Positions 37,212 through 46,192 of a stretch of DNA of 64,000 bases are shown piece by piece; position 1 is the stretch's first letter; every line of letters starts with the position of its first letter. The position numbers were made by a program, and so were the translations under genes. The stretch lies in assembly GCF_000970675.1 (NCBI RefSeq), contig NZ_LAJA01000004.1, positions 155,929 to 219,928 on the forward strand. Direction: 5' to 3'. Source of the DNA: Domibacillus tundrae (GTDB taxonomy: Bacteria; Bacillota; Bacilli; Bacillales; Domibacillaceae). The notes beneath the pieces are model-generated. The model searched no databases. It saw only the letters and a program-made list of their open reading frames with translations, and was not told the origin of the DNA.

Positions 37212-38210
37212 TTAATGTTCGTCATTTTCATTTTGCTCTTGATCGTGTTCGTGGATAGTATTCACCTTGATTGTGCGGTCCGGCTCCCGGCCAAAACCAT
37301 CAATTTCTAAACGATCCTTGAATGCTTTGATTACAGAGTACGCATTGGTATCGGGTGTATCCAGCATGCCTCGGAAATTCACATATTTGATTCCGTTTTT
37401 CTCACTGTAATTGCCTGCATGATTATGCCCGTTGAAGTAAGCCGCTACATTGCCCGCAGACTCCAGTTCCCGCATGATTTCAGCGTCATTCCATGCATTG
37501 TGCTCGTTGGCTGGGTATACCGGGTGATGCCCAATCACCACGACTTTTTCATTCTTTTTAACCGATTTTTTAAGAACGTTATGTAACCATGTCATTTGTT
37601 CGGAGCCTGCTCCACCATTCCAGGTCTGAGCATTTTCCGCTCCCGACGCCTTTAGTTGATTATACATCTTTTCGGCTTGTTGATATTTCGCGGAACCTGG
37701 TTCATTTGCATACAGGCTCAGGTCATTGGTGTCTAACACGACAAAACGCCAGCCTTTTTCAGCAAAGTCATAATATTGATTCTTCATACCCAAAATGTCA
37801 ACCACTTGGTCTGTTGGTACTGCGAAATCATGGTTGCCGAGCACATTATATTTGCGACCTTCAATTTTGTTGAAATAAGGAAGAATGGTATGAAAACTGT
37901 CCAAGTTCCGGTCGATCATATCGCCCATCTGTACGGTGAACTTAAGATCATGCCGATTGAGTTCAGCAGTTGCTTCCTGCAGTTTGCTTATCGAATTCCG
38001 GTAATAGCGTACACCCGCTGTATCACAATCACAGTATTGGATATCGGTAATAAGCCCGAATTCAAAGGAAGGCTTTTTGTCTGTACGTTCGTTCTCGTTC
38101 CTTTCTGCAGACACAGATGTTGATGCAAATAGAGATAATCCTAATGCGACAGAAGCACTCGTATACATGAATTTTTGTGCCATGACTGGTTTTCTTAGTT
38201 TGATTAACAT
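37212..38210 (-). CDS. Secreted metallophosphoesterase, ADPRibase-Mn-like
   Basis: 332 residues from ATG at 38210 (AGAGGGG about 8 bases upstream; an ATG 18 bases earlier overlaps that site). Signal peptide with cleavage near SVSA-E. All calcineurin-type blocks are present: LITDIQYCDCDTAG (I), GDMIDRN (II), LGNHDF (III), IGHHPVYP (IV) and NGHNHAG (V). The RYYRNSISKLQEAT helix after block I and the Gln replacing His in block I (DIQ) are hallmarks of Mn2+-dependent ADP-ribose/CDP-alcohol diphosphatases. It probably cleaves nucleotide diphosphate compounds outside the cell. The C-terminal tail is acidic/His-rich. Monocistronic. Confidence 0.88.
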   Translation of the reverse strand: MLIKLRKPVMAQKFMYTSASVALGLSLFASTSVSAERNENERTDKKPSFEFGLITDIQYCDCDTAGVRYYRNSISKLQEATAELNRHDLKFTVQMGDMIDRNLDSFHTILPYFNKIEGRKYNVLGNHDFAVPTDQVVDILGMKNQYYDFAEKGWRFVVLDTNDLSLYANEPGSAKYQQAEKMYNQLKASGAENAQTWNGGAGSEQMTWLHNVLKKSVKKNEKVVVIGHHPVYPANEHNAWNDAEIMRELESAGNVAAYFNGHNHAGNYSEKNGIKYVNFRGMLDTPDTNAYSVIKAFKDRLEIDGFGREPDRTIKVNTIHEHDQEQNENDEH

Positions 38211-38741
38211 TGATGATACCCCTCTCATTTTTCAACTAACTTTTTCATCATAATGTATTAAAGTGAAGAAATTGATATATTTACTCAATCTTTAGGAATT
38301 TTTAAAATCTTAATATTAGATTTACAAGGCCTGCAACTGGGATATCGGCTTTTTTCATTCATTAAAATGAATGGTGTTATAACTTAAAAGTTTAACTCTT
38401 TCTTCCGTGTACAATGATATGAAGGTATCAAACGGTATTGTGGCTAGTATCTAAAGTGGAAAGTTTAAATACGGAGATTGGGGTTGGAAATTCATACGCA
38501 AGATAAGCGTCTTCCTTATAATTCAGAAGACGCCATACCTTATATGATAAATCGTTTCCTTTCATGCATCCCCGTGTTCACAGTGTGTAACCATAATATC
38601 TTGAACAAAATCTAGGTCATTTTAATACACATAATTAACATTGTGTAAAATTCAAAAATAAGTTATAAAACGAATTAGCTACAAAAAGTCTTTCATTATA
38701 GCGTCAGCCAGGTTGGAACCATCACTAAAGGAGAAAAAATT

Positions 38742-38862
38742 TGGTGTATAGCGAAAGATATGTGCGACATCTTGGAAAAAACAACTGATCCGACACATTA
38801 AAACGGTTAGACGAAGACGAAAAAGCCCTAGTTTCAAAGGCAATAATCAGAAAGCCTTAAGC
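38742..38862 (+). pseudogene. Bro-N phage antirepressor remnant
   Basis: WCIAKDMCDILEKTTDPTH ends in a stop. A one-base shift gives TLKRLDEDEKALVSK, together matching the start of Bro-N antirepressors (WFVAKDVCDIL..LKRLDDDEK). The rest is lost. The surrounding 38229-38741 and 38863-39005 show no other supported gene. Confidence 0.75.
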
Positions 38863-39005
38863 AACTTTCTTGTCATTCAACAACAGCAAAGCTGCTATGG
38901 CATGAAGACAAATCGGTTGAAGAGATAATATCAGTTGAAAAATTTGATTCCAACGTACGGGAAGGGGACTTAATATAAGTCCTAGCTTTTGCCGAGGGTA
39001 TAAAA

Positions 39006-39089
39006 ATGGAACTTTTGAAAGAAGAGACAGAGAGTGTGAAGGGAAAAGCTAGAGCTATAAAAGATCAGCTGCTTAAGCGTAACCAATAA
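39006..39089 (+). pseudogene. Short charged ORF, probably a gene tail
   Basis: 27 codons, MELLKEETESVKGKARAI and onwards, stop at 39089, directly before a strong hairpin. No ribosome site. Open upstream in frame (LAFAEGIK), so it is likely the C-terminus of a lost phage protein. Confidence 0.35.
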
Positions 39090-39139
39090 GTAAAAGCCGT
39101 ATCCAGTCAGTCATTATGCGGGTACGGCTTTTACTTATT
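39085..39139. terminator. Bidirectional terminator, 17-bp perfect stem
   Basis: AATAAGTAAAAGCCGTA pairs perfectly with TACGGCTTTTACTTATT. It resembles the GCCGTA hairpin at 29390-29427. Minus-strand frames in 39140-39430 (DEDFTARQSYKYIYNDPELE and others) look like the remains of one more gene. Confidence 0.75.
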
Positions 39140-39430
39140 ATAAATATTCTTTGCTAGAACAGCGACAATTCTAACTCGGGATCGTTATAAATGTATTTAT
39201 ATGATTGTCGTGCAGTAAAATCTTCATCCAACCATCCAACTCCCGAGGATTTACTGGTTGATCATACTTAATAAATTCTTTGATTTTTTCGCAAATCCAT
39301 CTTTGCGGCCTGAAAAATACTCTGAAAAGGAATCTTTATATGCGGAGGTTTGGTTTCTTACTTCAACTGGGAATCATTAATATTTAATTCAAGTGCTGAG
39401 CATAAGCCATTATAAAGAAACGAGCCGAAG

Positions 39431-39952
39431 TTACGCCTGGTCTGTAAAATTTAGTTGATAAGCTCTTACAATAATGCCGTCATGGGCTGGTTCAAAGTCG
39501 AATTGGGGCAAGCGTTCAAATCCAGCCCTTTCATATAAATCGATGGCATTTTTCATAAATTCCCCAGTATGTAGTCCGATCGCGTTGAATCCTTTTGCCT
39601 TCGAGCGTTTTATACATTCAGAAATCAGTGCGGATGCCACCCCCTGGCCCCGGGCATCCGAAGCTACAGCAAGCATACGGATTTCAGGATAGTCCAGTTC
39701 GCCGATATACCCCTCATAGGCATTCGTTTTGGCTGGGAATAAAGCAACGCTTCCAACAATTTTTTCGTGGAACATGGCAACAATCAATTCCACTCCTTCG
39801 TGTTCATCAACAGTCGAAGAAATGGCCTTTTTTAAAGCATTCCAATGATCTGCTGGAAGAACCTCGATGTACTCCCGATAAGCGTCAATTCTTTGTTCAC
39901 GAATGGACTGATACATCTCTTTTTCTGCATCACGAATCTCTATTTTCTTCAT
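39431..39952 (-). CDS. GNAT-family N-acetyltransferase
   Basis: 173 residues. Acetyl-CoA-binding motif A: MLAVASDARGQGVASALISE (~residues 95-114) with the R/Q-x-x-G-x-A loop. An earlier strand is KIVGSVALFPAK, and the C-terminal beta-bulge region is FNAIGLHTGEFMKNAIDLYE. Acceptor unknown. Confidence 0.9.
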   Translation of the reverse strand: MKKIEIRDAEKEMYQSIREQRIDAYREYIEVLPADHWNALKKAISSTVDEHEGVELIVAMFHEKIVGSVALFPAKTNAYEGYIGELDYPEIRMLAVASDARGQGVASALISECIKRSKAKGFNAIGLHTGEFMKNAIDLYERAGFERLPQFDFEPAHDGIIVRAYQLNFTDQA

Positions 39953-39981
39953 CTCGTTATCATCTCCTGATACTTTTAATT

Positions 39982-40965
39982 TTAATGAATGAGGAACTTT
40001 TCTTCTTGCCCGCTTAAAACATCTCGATGATGCTCCGAATTCCAGCCTGATAGGTCAGGACCTTTTGGTAAAATATTTGCTTCTGCCTTTTCGGGTGAAA
40101 TCGTAATGGATAAATGATAATGTCTTTTAATCGCATCAAAATCTGTTGTGTCCCCAAACCCTGGTGTTTGATATAAATCGCGTGCATAGCCCCATAAGTT
40201 CTGAAATTCGCGAATTAAATTCCGATTCGTATTAAAGGCTGTAAAATAGGCTGCATCGAAACGGGCAAGTGTCGTGTATAGCCTAACATCTGAATCTGTA
40301 ATAGTATCTCCGAATAAAAATCGCTGTTTGGATAGGCGTTGTTCGAATTTATCCAATCTGTTAAAGAGCATTTCATAGGCAGCTTCATAAGATTCCTGTG
40401 ATTGTGCGAACCCACATTTGTATACGCCATTGTTTACATCAGAAAAAATGATTTTGTTGAGTACATCAATTTCTTGGCGGAGAGGCTCTGGATACAAATC
40501 CGGCGCATTTTTCTTATGATGTGGTTTCCAATCCATTTCCAAATAGTTTGTTAGTTTAAAGTAATCATTATTGACGACCTTTCGTAACTTGATATCGACA
40601 ATTGCTGGCACAGTAGGCCGACCAGAATAGTTTGGATCAGAGTTATTATAAATTTCACTCATGTATTGAATGCCTAATATTGGATCTGATCCGTCTGTAT
40701 CCAACGAAAATTCCCAATCCACATGTGGCAGTCTTGGACGCATTGGACTTGCAGTTCCTAAACTGATGGCATTTTCCAATCCCAGAACTTTTCGAACAAT
40801 GACAGAGCGATGTGCCCATGGGCAAGCAGCTGACCATAGGAGACGATATCGCCCCGCTTCAATTGGGAGTTCATCAGGCTTATTCCCAAAAGATGTAGTA
40901 AATCGATTCACTTGGCGTTTAAAGGATCCATCCGCGTTAATTTCAGCTGATTTATTTTGAGTCAT
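39982..40965 (-). CDS. Glutathionyl-hydroquinone reductase (GST family, YqjG/PcpF-like)
   Basis: 327 residues. Catalytic Cys in LWSAACPWAHRSVIVRKVLG (~residue 50) replaces the Tyr/Ser of ordinary GSTs. The family blocks RPTVPAIVDIKLRKVVNNDY and QRFLFGDTITDSDVRLYTTL (C-terminal domain) are present. It reduces S-glutathionyl-quinones. Bacilli use bacillithiol, so a bacillithiol adduct may be the real substrate (inference). ATG. The GNAT gene follows by 29 bases on the same strand, so they may share a transcript. Confidence 0.92.
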   Translation of the reverse strand: MTQNKSAEINADGSFKRQVNRFTTSFGNKPDELPIEAGRYRLLWSAACPWAHRSVIVRKVLGLENAISLGTASPMRPRLPHVDWEFSLDTDGSDPILGIQYMSEIYNNSDPNYSGRPTVPAIVDIKLRKVVNNDYFKLTNYLEMDWKPHHKKNAPDLYPEPLRQEIDVLNKIIFSDVNNGVYKCGFAQSQESYEAAYEMLFNRLDKFEQRLSKQRFLFGDTITDSDVRLYTTLARFDAAYFTAFNTNRNLIREFQNLWGYARDLYQTPGFGDTTDFDAIKRHYHLSITISPEKAEANILPKGPDLSGWNSEHHRDVLSGQEEKFLIH

Positions 40966-41306
40966 ATTAAAACTTTCCTTTCTCTCTTGTTTTTAAATTT
41001 TTTAATAAATCGGGTTCAGTCTATTAAGCAGGATATCATGAAATTATTATAATTTCTTAAAACTCTAGTGTACTCGAAATTTTCAGTAAATCTTGTTTTG
41101 TGCTTTCTGGACTTGGTTTCCAGGCTAGAGTTTATACGAGAACTCACCACAAATTAGGAATTCACCACTTTATTTCAAAACTCCTTCCTAATGAATAAAT
41201 TTCGAATGTGGGATATATTAAAGTAAATTGATATTAGTATGAAGAATGAACTAAAAAATCCGCTCTTCTTTCGCAAAAATCATCACGAATCCAGGCGGAA
41301 TTGTTA

Positions 41307-41495
41307 ATGGAGATAGGGATCAGTACGTTTGTAGAAACAACCCCAAACGTTAAAACGGGGGAAGTGATCAGCCATGCACAACAATTGCGTGAAGTAGTTG
41401 AGGAAATTGAGCTTGCCGATCCGGGAGCGGGGACAATAGTGAATTGGTCATCCGCGCAGGATTGATGGGGGCGCCACTTTTTCTGGCAATCATAG
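41307..41495 (+). pseudogene. LLM-class flavin-dependent oxidoreductase, two ends fused by deletion
   Basis: MEIGISTFVETTPNVKTGEV and ISHAQQLREVVEEIELAD are the family N-terminus. After a break the sequence resumes with the second-half segment VIRAGLMGAPLFLAIIG. The ~150-190 residues between them are missing. I see no gene in 40966-41306. Confidence 0.8.
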
Positions 41496-41511
41496 GAGTA
41501 TGGTTGAAAGT

Positions 41512-41889
41512 ATGGGAAAATTGGCAAATAAAAAGCGGGATGGACTTATTCAGCAGGAGATTGAAAATCTTAACAATATTTCAGGGAGTTGCCGAAAGAT
41601 CGGCGGCGAATTGCGCAGGGGCTCATTGAACGAATCACTTTTATGACAGTGACACCTCAAATTTTAGAAGACACGGTAAAAACAAAGGGGTCAACATATT
41701 TATTTAAATAGGGTGCCCAGCAAATGGATTAGCGAAAACCTAGCTCAGAAAAGTTTTAACACGATGATGAACCATTATTCGGTTGCTTATGACAAATTGT
41801 TTAACATCCTTTCCAAGATGGAGCCGAATGATGACGAAGATGAGGACGGCTTGGATGAATTTGCAGCTGAACGGAATGAACAGCAATGA
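41512..41889 (+). pseudogene. Phage terminase small-subunit-like protein, frameshifted
   Basis: MGKLANKKRDGLIQQEIENL starts the frame. Another frame continues LPKDRRRIAQGLIERITFMT and a third NTMMNHYSVAYDKLFNIL before an acidic tail (EPNDDEDEDGLDEFAAE). The pattern fits P27-type small terminases or a neighbouring phage packaging gene. At least two frameshifts. A terminator (CCCAAAAG / CTTTTGG, 41921-41953) follows. Confidence 0.65.
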
Positions 41890-41958
41890 AATGAAACGTA
41901 AGAAGAAAGCAATAAAGAAAAACACCCAAAAGAGGCAGGCGCTTTTGGATGTTTACTG

Positions 41959-42335
41959 TGATTTTATTTGATACTTTTAATGAATGTGAATGGAATCTCC
42001 TGTTCGAATTTCGCCGTTCTTTACAACGGATGCGTAAACACCGAAACTGCCGGCATTGTTTTTGACAATCGACTTTAACACATTTGGGTCCTTTGGAAGG
42101 TCTCCTTGCGCAAGAGTCGTCATCAAACAACGCTGTGTCGGCTGCAAAATCTTTAATTGGACGCGGCCGCCAATTGTCAGCACTTTTCCCACCCACTCAT
42201 TTTCGATAAACCCTTCTGCATCCGGCACATGAATAATGATATTTGGCCTGAAACGTCTTGGTTCAATTCTGCTCTCAGGAATGTGTTTTCTGAGGGCATC
42301 AATGGTGGAAGTCGTGATAATGTGAACCATGGCAA
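41959..42335. repeat. 377-bp direct repeat, copy B (MOSC C-terminal fragment)
   Basis: Second copy of 33090-33466 at about 98% identity. On the minus strand it encodes the last ~117 residues of the MOSC protein, beginning MVHIITTSTIDALRKH (41977-42330) with no promoter or ribosome site. Differences from copy A change Thr to Ala, Val to Leu next to the conserved Cys, and Ile to Thr. It is a fragment, not a gene. Confidence 0.93.
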
Positions 42336-42393
42336 GGAAGATAAAAAGAAATAAATTTCAATAGGAATAAATTTCGCCAATGTTTATAAAGCG

Positions 42394-42428
42394 GAGCCTG
42401 TCTTTTTAGATAGGCTCTCTTTCATTTT
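42394..42428 (+). terminator. GAGCCTGTCT / AGATAGGCTC hairpin
   Basis: Ten-bp stem with one mismatch, followed by TCTTTCATTTTTT. It closes whatever was upstream of the DUF1456 gene. Nothing else is seen in 42429-42700. Confidence 0.7.
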
Positions 42429-42701
42429 TTATGTTAAGAGTGTAAAAAACTAAGGATCATTTGATGGTGGGATAAATATTAATTCAGGTAAAACTATAAA
42501 ACATGTCTTTAAAGTGTTAAAGTATTAATTTAATGGCATTAGCTTAAAAGTGGCAGGTTTTTGTATTGTTGGAGATACAATCTTAAGGACTATTCTTGGT
42601 GATACTCCTATATTTAACATGATAAGGGCTGGAATTTGGAGTGTTTTAGAGAATACGCTTTGACTGCTGTGCAAATAGTCAATATTTTAGGAGGGTTAAC
42701 A

Positions 42702-43235
42702 ATGAGTATGAGTAATGATGATATATTAATTAGATTAAGATATGCTCTGGATATAAAAAATACAGATATGGTAGAGATATTTAAACTTGGCGGCATTGAA
42801 GTAACAAAAGAAGAAGTGCTAAAGATGCTCACAAAATCAAAAAACAGTTACCCTAATGAAGCTGACAACGATGGTGATTTAGCCCAAAATGACGACGTGG
42901 TAAAATGCAATAATAGTATGTTAGAGTCGTTTTTAAATGGCTTTATTATTTTTAAAAGAGGAAAACAAGATCCAAAACCAGGACAGCCTGATAGACAAGC
43001 AATGCCTTTAAAGAATAATGAAAGTATGAATAATCTCATTCTAAAGAAATTGAAAATAGCACTGGCATTAACAAGTGAGGATATGCTTGATATTTTAGAA
43101 GAAGCAGGAGTCATTATAACAAAAGGAGAATTAAGTGCTTTATTAAGAAAAGAAGGCCATAAGAATTATAAAGAGTGCGGCGATAGATATGCAAGGAATT
43201 TCTTAAAAGGATTAGCCGTAAAATATAGGGGATAA
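42702..43235 (+). CDS. DUF1456 protein (YehS-like)
   Basis: 177 residues from ATG at 42702, with TTAGGAGGG about 8 bases upstream; a farther in-frame start has no such site. Two tandem copies of the DUF1456 unit: ILIRLRYALDIKNTDMVEIF..GIEVTKEEVLKML and LILKKLKIALALTSEDMLDI..GVIITKGELSALL. A short charged linker joins them (KNSYPNEADNDGDLAQNDD). Soluble. Function unknown. Confidence 0.93.
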   Translation: MSMSNDDILIRLRYALDIKNTDMVEIFKLGGIEVTKEEVLKMLTKSKNSYPNEADNDGDLAQNDDVVKCNNSMLESFLNGFIIFKRGKQDPKPGQPDRQAMPLKNNESMNNLILKKLKIALALTSEDMLDILEEAGVIITKGELSALLRKEGHKNYKECGDRYARNFLKGLAVKYRG

Positions 43236-43333
43236 GGGATCATCAACTAACTCTTTAATAGAAATTATAATTAGAACCCATCTTTTACACATGAAATGCG
43301 AAAATAACATTAACGGATAATCCAGGTGATTAA

Positions 43334-44041
43334 ATGATACATATATACTCAGGTGAGACAATTAGTTTTGATATAAATTACAAGAAGCGGAAATCCATGG
43401 GCATTTATATAGATCTTTATGGAAATATTGAAGTCCAGGCTCCTAAAGGGACACCTGTTGAATGCGTGCTTCAATTATTAGAGGAAAAATGGGATTGGGT
43501 TCAGCAAAAATCAAAAGAAATGAAGGAAAGAATGCGTGGGCCAGTGGAGAAGGTCTATGATCACGGTGAGAGCTTTCTTTATTTAGGAAACGCATATCCT
43601 ATACAGATCTTCCAAGATATAAATATTAAGAAAGACCATGCAGTGCTTGAAGGGGAAAAGTTACATATATATGTGAAACAGCTTGAGGATGAAAAAATAA
43701 AACAAGCCTTAAAACGATTTTATTATCAGCAGTGCAAAGCGTTAGTAGAGAAGAGTATTCAGTCCTATCAAAGCAACTTTAAAATAAAGCCACGTTCTAT
43801 CCGTATTTCTGACAGCAGCCGTACTTGGGGAACCTGTGATTCGAATTTGCAGTTAACATTTAATTGGAAGCTGGCAATGGCACCAATGAAAGTGATCGAC
43901 TACGTAGTCGTTCACGAAATGTGCCATATGGTCCATTTAAATCACGATCGATCCTTTTGGCGCCTTGTTGGGAAAATAATACCCGATTATAAGGAACTAG
44001 AAAACTGGTTAGCATTATCAAGTTGGAAAATGACTGTTTAG
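43334..44041 (+). CDS. YgjP-like M48-type metallopeptidase (DUF45)
   Basis: 235 residues. Zinc motif HEMCHMVHLNH (~residues 195-205) with the downstream family block RSFWRLVGKIIPDYKELENW. Before it stands the characteristic RSIRISDSSRTWGTCDSN. The N-terminal half (KRKSMGIYIDLYGNIEVQAP) is the usual beta-rich part. Such proteins occur as housekeeping metalloproteases and in restriction or toxin loci; here it is solitary. A terminator follows. Confidence 0.92.
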   Translation: MIHIYSGETISFDINYKKRKSMGIYIDLYGNIEVQAPKGTPVECVLQLLEEKWDWVQQKSKEMKERMRGPVEKVYDHGESFLYLGNAYPIQIFQDINIKKDHAVLEGEKLHIYVKQLEDEKIKQALKRFYYQQCKALVEKSIQSYQSNFKIKPRSIRISDSSRTWGTCDSNLQLTFNWKLAMAPMKVIDYVVVHEMCHMVHLNHDRSFWRLVGKIIPDYKELENWLALSSWKMTV

Positions 44042-44130
44042 AATACGCAGCATTATAGCACTACATATGTAAGCTTCTTAATGAGCAAAGAAAAGGTTTA
44101 ACTGCCTCACAGTTCAATTTCCATAAAAAT

Positions 44131-44164
44131 CCAAACCTTGATTGGTCAAGGTTTGGCTTTTTTG
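44131..44164 (+). terminator. Terminator between the convergent YgjP-like and spo0M genes
   Basis: Perfect 11-bp stem CCAAACCTTGA / TCAAGGTTTGG with loop TTGG and TTTTTT after it. The minus side carries ATTTTTA, so it may serve both genes. Confidence 0.88.
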
Positions 44165-44182
44165 AAAGAGTAGTCATTCCAC

Positions 44183-45133
44183 TCAGTAATCATCGCTGTC
44201 GGAGAAATCAGACGAGTCATCTGATTCATAAGAATCCTCAGATTCGTAATCCTCCTCTTCGTATTCCTCTTCATCCTCTTCATCCTCTTCTTCATACAGG
44301 TCATCTATTTCATCCATCAATTCGTAGGCAATGAGGCCGCCTACGGTCACTTTAAATGCTCGGTTAGCTGTTGTGCTGCTTTTCGAAGCGGAATAATAAG
44401 AAGGCTTTTGATCATATCGTTCCGGACTTTCAATCGATTCCTGAATAAGCTTTTTAAGTGTTTTTATCAATAGAGATTCATTTTGTATTGTTTCCTCAGA
44501 CAAAAATATTTCGCGATTTACTTCTTTTTCACCAAACCAGTGGCTCACATCTAATTCCATCCACAATTGAATGCCTTCCTCTTCTTCGGCAAAACGAATT
44601 TCCACTTCAGCGACATCGTCTTTAAAATGAGTAGTTGGATAAAGGGCGAACTCCTGCCCATGCGTATCCATACGGCCGGAATTTTCTTCTTCGTAAAAGC
44701 CAAGCGCTTCTAGTGCGCTGAATATATTGGCTATAGACTGCGAAGGATAAATATGAATATAATCCACGTCTTTTTTATTTACACCTGCTGCAATATCAAG
44801 CTGCGTGTCAAAATAAAAAGCGATCTGTTTATTTGACACAGCCAGATTATTAGGAAGCTCGAATGAAAATGGAAGGACTTTTTGTTCATTTGCTCCAATG
44901 ATAAAGGAATCGCTTACATGAACGGAAGCAATTTGGCGGCTTACAGTGCCCTTTTTCCTGTGAATTTCGATAAACAAAGCAACTTGAATGGAGTTAATCG
45001 TCTGTTCGATTTCTCCACCTGTTACAATCAATTCCCCTTCTGCAGTTTCCCCCATTTCAAATTCATTGCCTTGAAGCTGCAGATCGACGACTGCTGCGCC
45101 TTTTCCCAGACTTGCCAGTATCTTTTTAAACAA
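44183..45133 (-). CDS. spo0M: Sporulation-control protein Spo0M
   Basis: 316 residues with an arrestin-like fold. It begins MFKKILASLGKGAAVVDLQL with the family blocks EGELIVTGGEIEQTINSIQV and KQIAFYFDTQLDIAAGVNKK then DVDYIHIYPS. B. subtilis Spo0M is about 258 residues. The extra length here is a C-terminal tail of ~40 residues that is almost only Glu, Asp, Ser and Tyr, preceded by an Ala/Gly hydrophobic patch. Spo0M affects the sporulation phosphorelay and cell shape and is controlled by sigma-H/W in B. subtilis. Monocistronic. Confidence 0.93.
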   Translation of the reverse strand: MFKKILASLGKGAAVVDLQLQGNEFEMGETAEGELIVTGGEIEQTINSIQVALFIEIHRKKGTVSRQIASVHVSDSFIIGANEQKVLPFSFELPNNLAVSNKQIAFYFDTQLDIAAGVNKKDVDYIHIYPSQSIANIFSALEALGFYEEENSGRMDTHGQEFALYPTTHFKDDVAEVEIRFAEEEEGIQLWMELDVSHWFGEKEVNREIFLSEETIQNESLLIKTLKKLIQESIESPERYDQKPSYYSASKSSTTANRAFKVTVGGLIAYELMDEIDDLYEEEDEEDEEEYEEEDYESEDSYESDDSSDFSDSDDY

Positions 45134-45187
45134 GTGTTTCCTCTCCCTTCCTCTAGCAGATTTATCATACTTCTTTTATCATAGCTC

Positions 45188-45357
45188 TCAGCCGTTGCAA
45201 GTACAAGATGTCGATTTTAAAAATTCAATCTTTTCACTCATGCGTTGAATGACGTTTTTTATATTTTCTTCTGGAAGCATAAAAGCAGGGACATAAAAAT
45301 GATAAGCAAAAGCCTGTGCTTGCCACTCCTGCAGTTGGACGAAGAGGAAGGAAAATA
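45188..45357 (-). pseudogene. ImmA/IrrE C-terminal remnant
   Basis: Minus-strand frame LFVQLQEWQAQAFAYHFYVP then AFMLPEENIKNVIQRMSEKI, stop at 45188. It matches the post-HExxH half of the ImmA gene at 23.3 kb (LKMQEWQVKSFALHFC). The HExxH half is missing. Confidence 0.7.
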
Positions 45358-45398
45358 AAACCTTTTGACGAAATGTAAATCAAAAGGAGCGTGATTAT

Positions 45399-45587
45399 AT
45401 GGATGTTGAAGTAAGTTACTATCGATTAGGTGAAAGTGGAATGCCAGACGGTCCGGTTCAATACGAAAAAATAGAAATTGAGCCACATCCAAAAGATGAT
45501 AAAGATACGTTGGCTAAAGAAGTATTGGGCAGAAAACTAGGGATGGGAAAAGACACATTTAACGTTATAAATATCACGGAAATCTAA
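45399..45587 (+). CDS. Small VSYY-family protein
   Basis: 62 residues; AAAAGGAG lies 9 bases before the ATG. MDVEVSYYRLGESGMPDGP, then a charged middle and LGRKLGMGKDTFNVINITEI. A paralogue at 53.53-53.71 kb shares VSYY.L...GMP.G and the overall length. Unrecognised otherwise. It forms a single-gene cassette with the terminator that follows. Confidence 0.7.
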   Translation: MDVEVSYYRLGESGMPDGPVQYEKIEIEPHPKDDKDTLAKEVLGRKLGMGKDTFNVINITEI

Positions 45588-45593
45588 GCTTAG

Positions 45594-45627
45594 GCATCCT
45601 GCGGGGTGCTTTTTTCTTTGCTCAAAA
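45594..45627 (+). terminator. Cassette terminator with CTTTGCTCAAAA tail
   Basis: GCATCC / GGGTGC stem, T6, then CTTTGCTCAAAATAC. The same tail follows other cassette terminators in this window. The stretch 45628-45760 shows no gene. Confidence 0.75.
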
Positions 45628-45757
45628 TACACATTTACAAGAGAATTACTAAGCCGCAACCATGTAGCTGCTGAACTAATTGCTTTACTATGTACAGCAG
45701 TATAAGGAGGAAAGGAGCCTTTTGACGTTGAATGTAATAATTTGATGAAAAAGGAGA

Positions 45758-45836
45758 TAATAAAGTGGAATTCAGGGCAGATCTATCCGATTCAATGAGG
45801 GAGATGACAAAGTGGAAATCAGGCCAGATCTATGCA
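45758..45836. repeat. 47-bp tandem duplication over the DUF6173 start
   Basis: AAAGTGGAATTCAGGGCAGA (from 45762) recurs as AAAGTGGAAATCAGGCCAGA (from 45809), offset 47. The second copy carries the frame that is open to the end. Confidence 0.75.
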
Positions 45837-46192
45837 AAACAACGGATGTTAACGAAATTTACAATGAAGTGCCTGAACCAGTGAATACAACGGGACAAAA
45901 CTTGGCAAGTGAACTTTATAAGCATTTAAAAAAAAGAGCTGAAGATTTTGACAATAAGCTAGACGGCGGCCAAGGGGTGGGGATTAGGCTTATTCCATCT
46001 GGTCAGTCGGTTACTTTTCAGGTAACTGCATTAGGTTACTGTGATCCCAGCTTAATCATTTTTGCGGGAGTTACTGAGAGTGGACTGGAAGTGCAGTTGA
46101 TGCAGCATGTATCCCAGCTTAATTTTTTATTAATGGCAATGCCTCGACCGAATCCTGAAGAACCTAAAATTCCATTTGGTTTCATCCAATAA
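45812..46192 (+). CDS. DUF6173 protein
   Basis: 126 residues, GTG start with GAGGGAG upstream. The core (YKHLKKRAEDFDNKLDGGQG, VGIRLIPSGQSVTFQV, YCDPSLIIFAG, VQLMQHVSQLNFLLMAM) fits, from memory, the uncharacterised DUF6173 family of bacilli. The start region is a near-perfect 47-base tandem duplication: an earlier GTG at 45765 with its own AAGGAG leads into another frame, so translation must begin at the second copy. A terminator with the TTTTTTATTTGCTTAAAAT tail follows (46199-46234). Confidence 0.75.
   Translation: MEIRPDLCKTTDVNEIYNEVPEPVNTTGQNLASELYKHLKKRAEDFDNKLDGGQGVGIRLIPSGQSVTFQVTALGYCDPSLIIFAGVTESGLEVQLMQHVSQLNFLLMAMPRPNPEEPKIPFGFIQ

Noticed and set aside
41977..42330. Independent 117-residue MOSC gene
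   Set aside because: It is a truncated copy inside a 377-bp repeat, without promoter or ribosome site.
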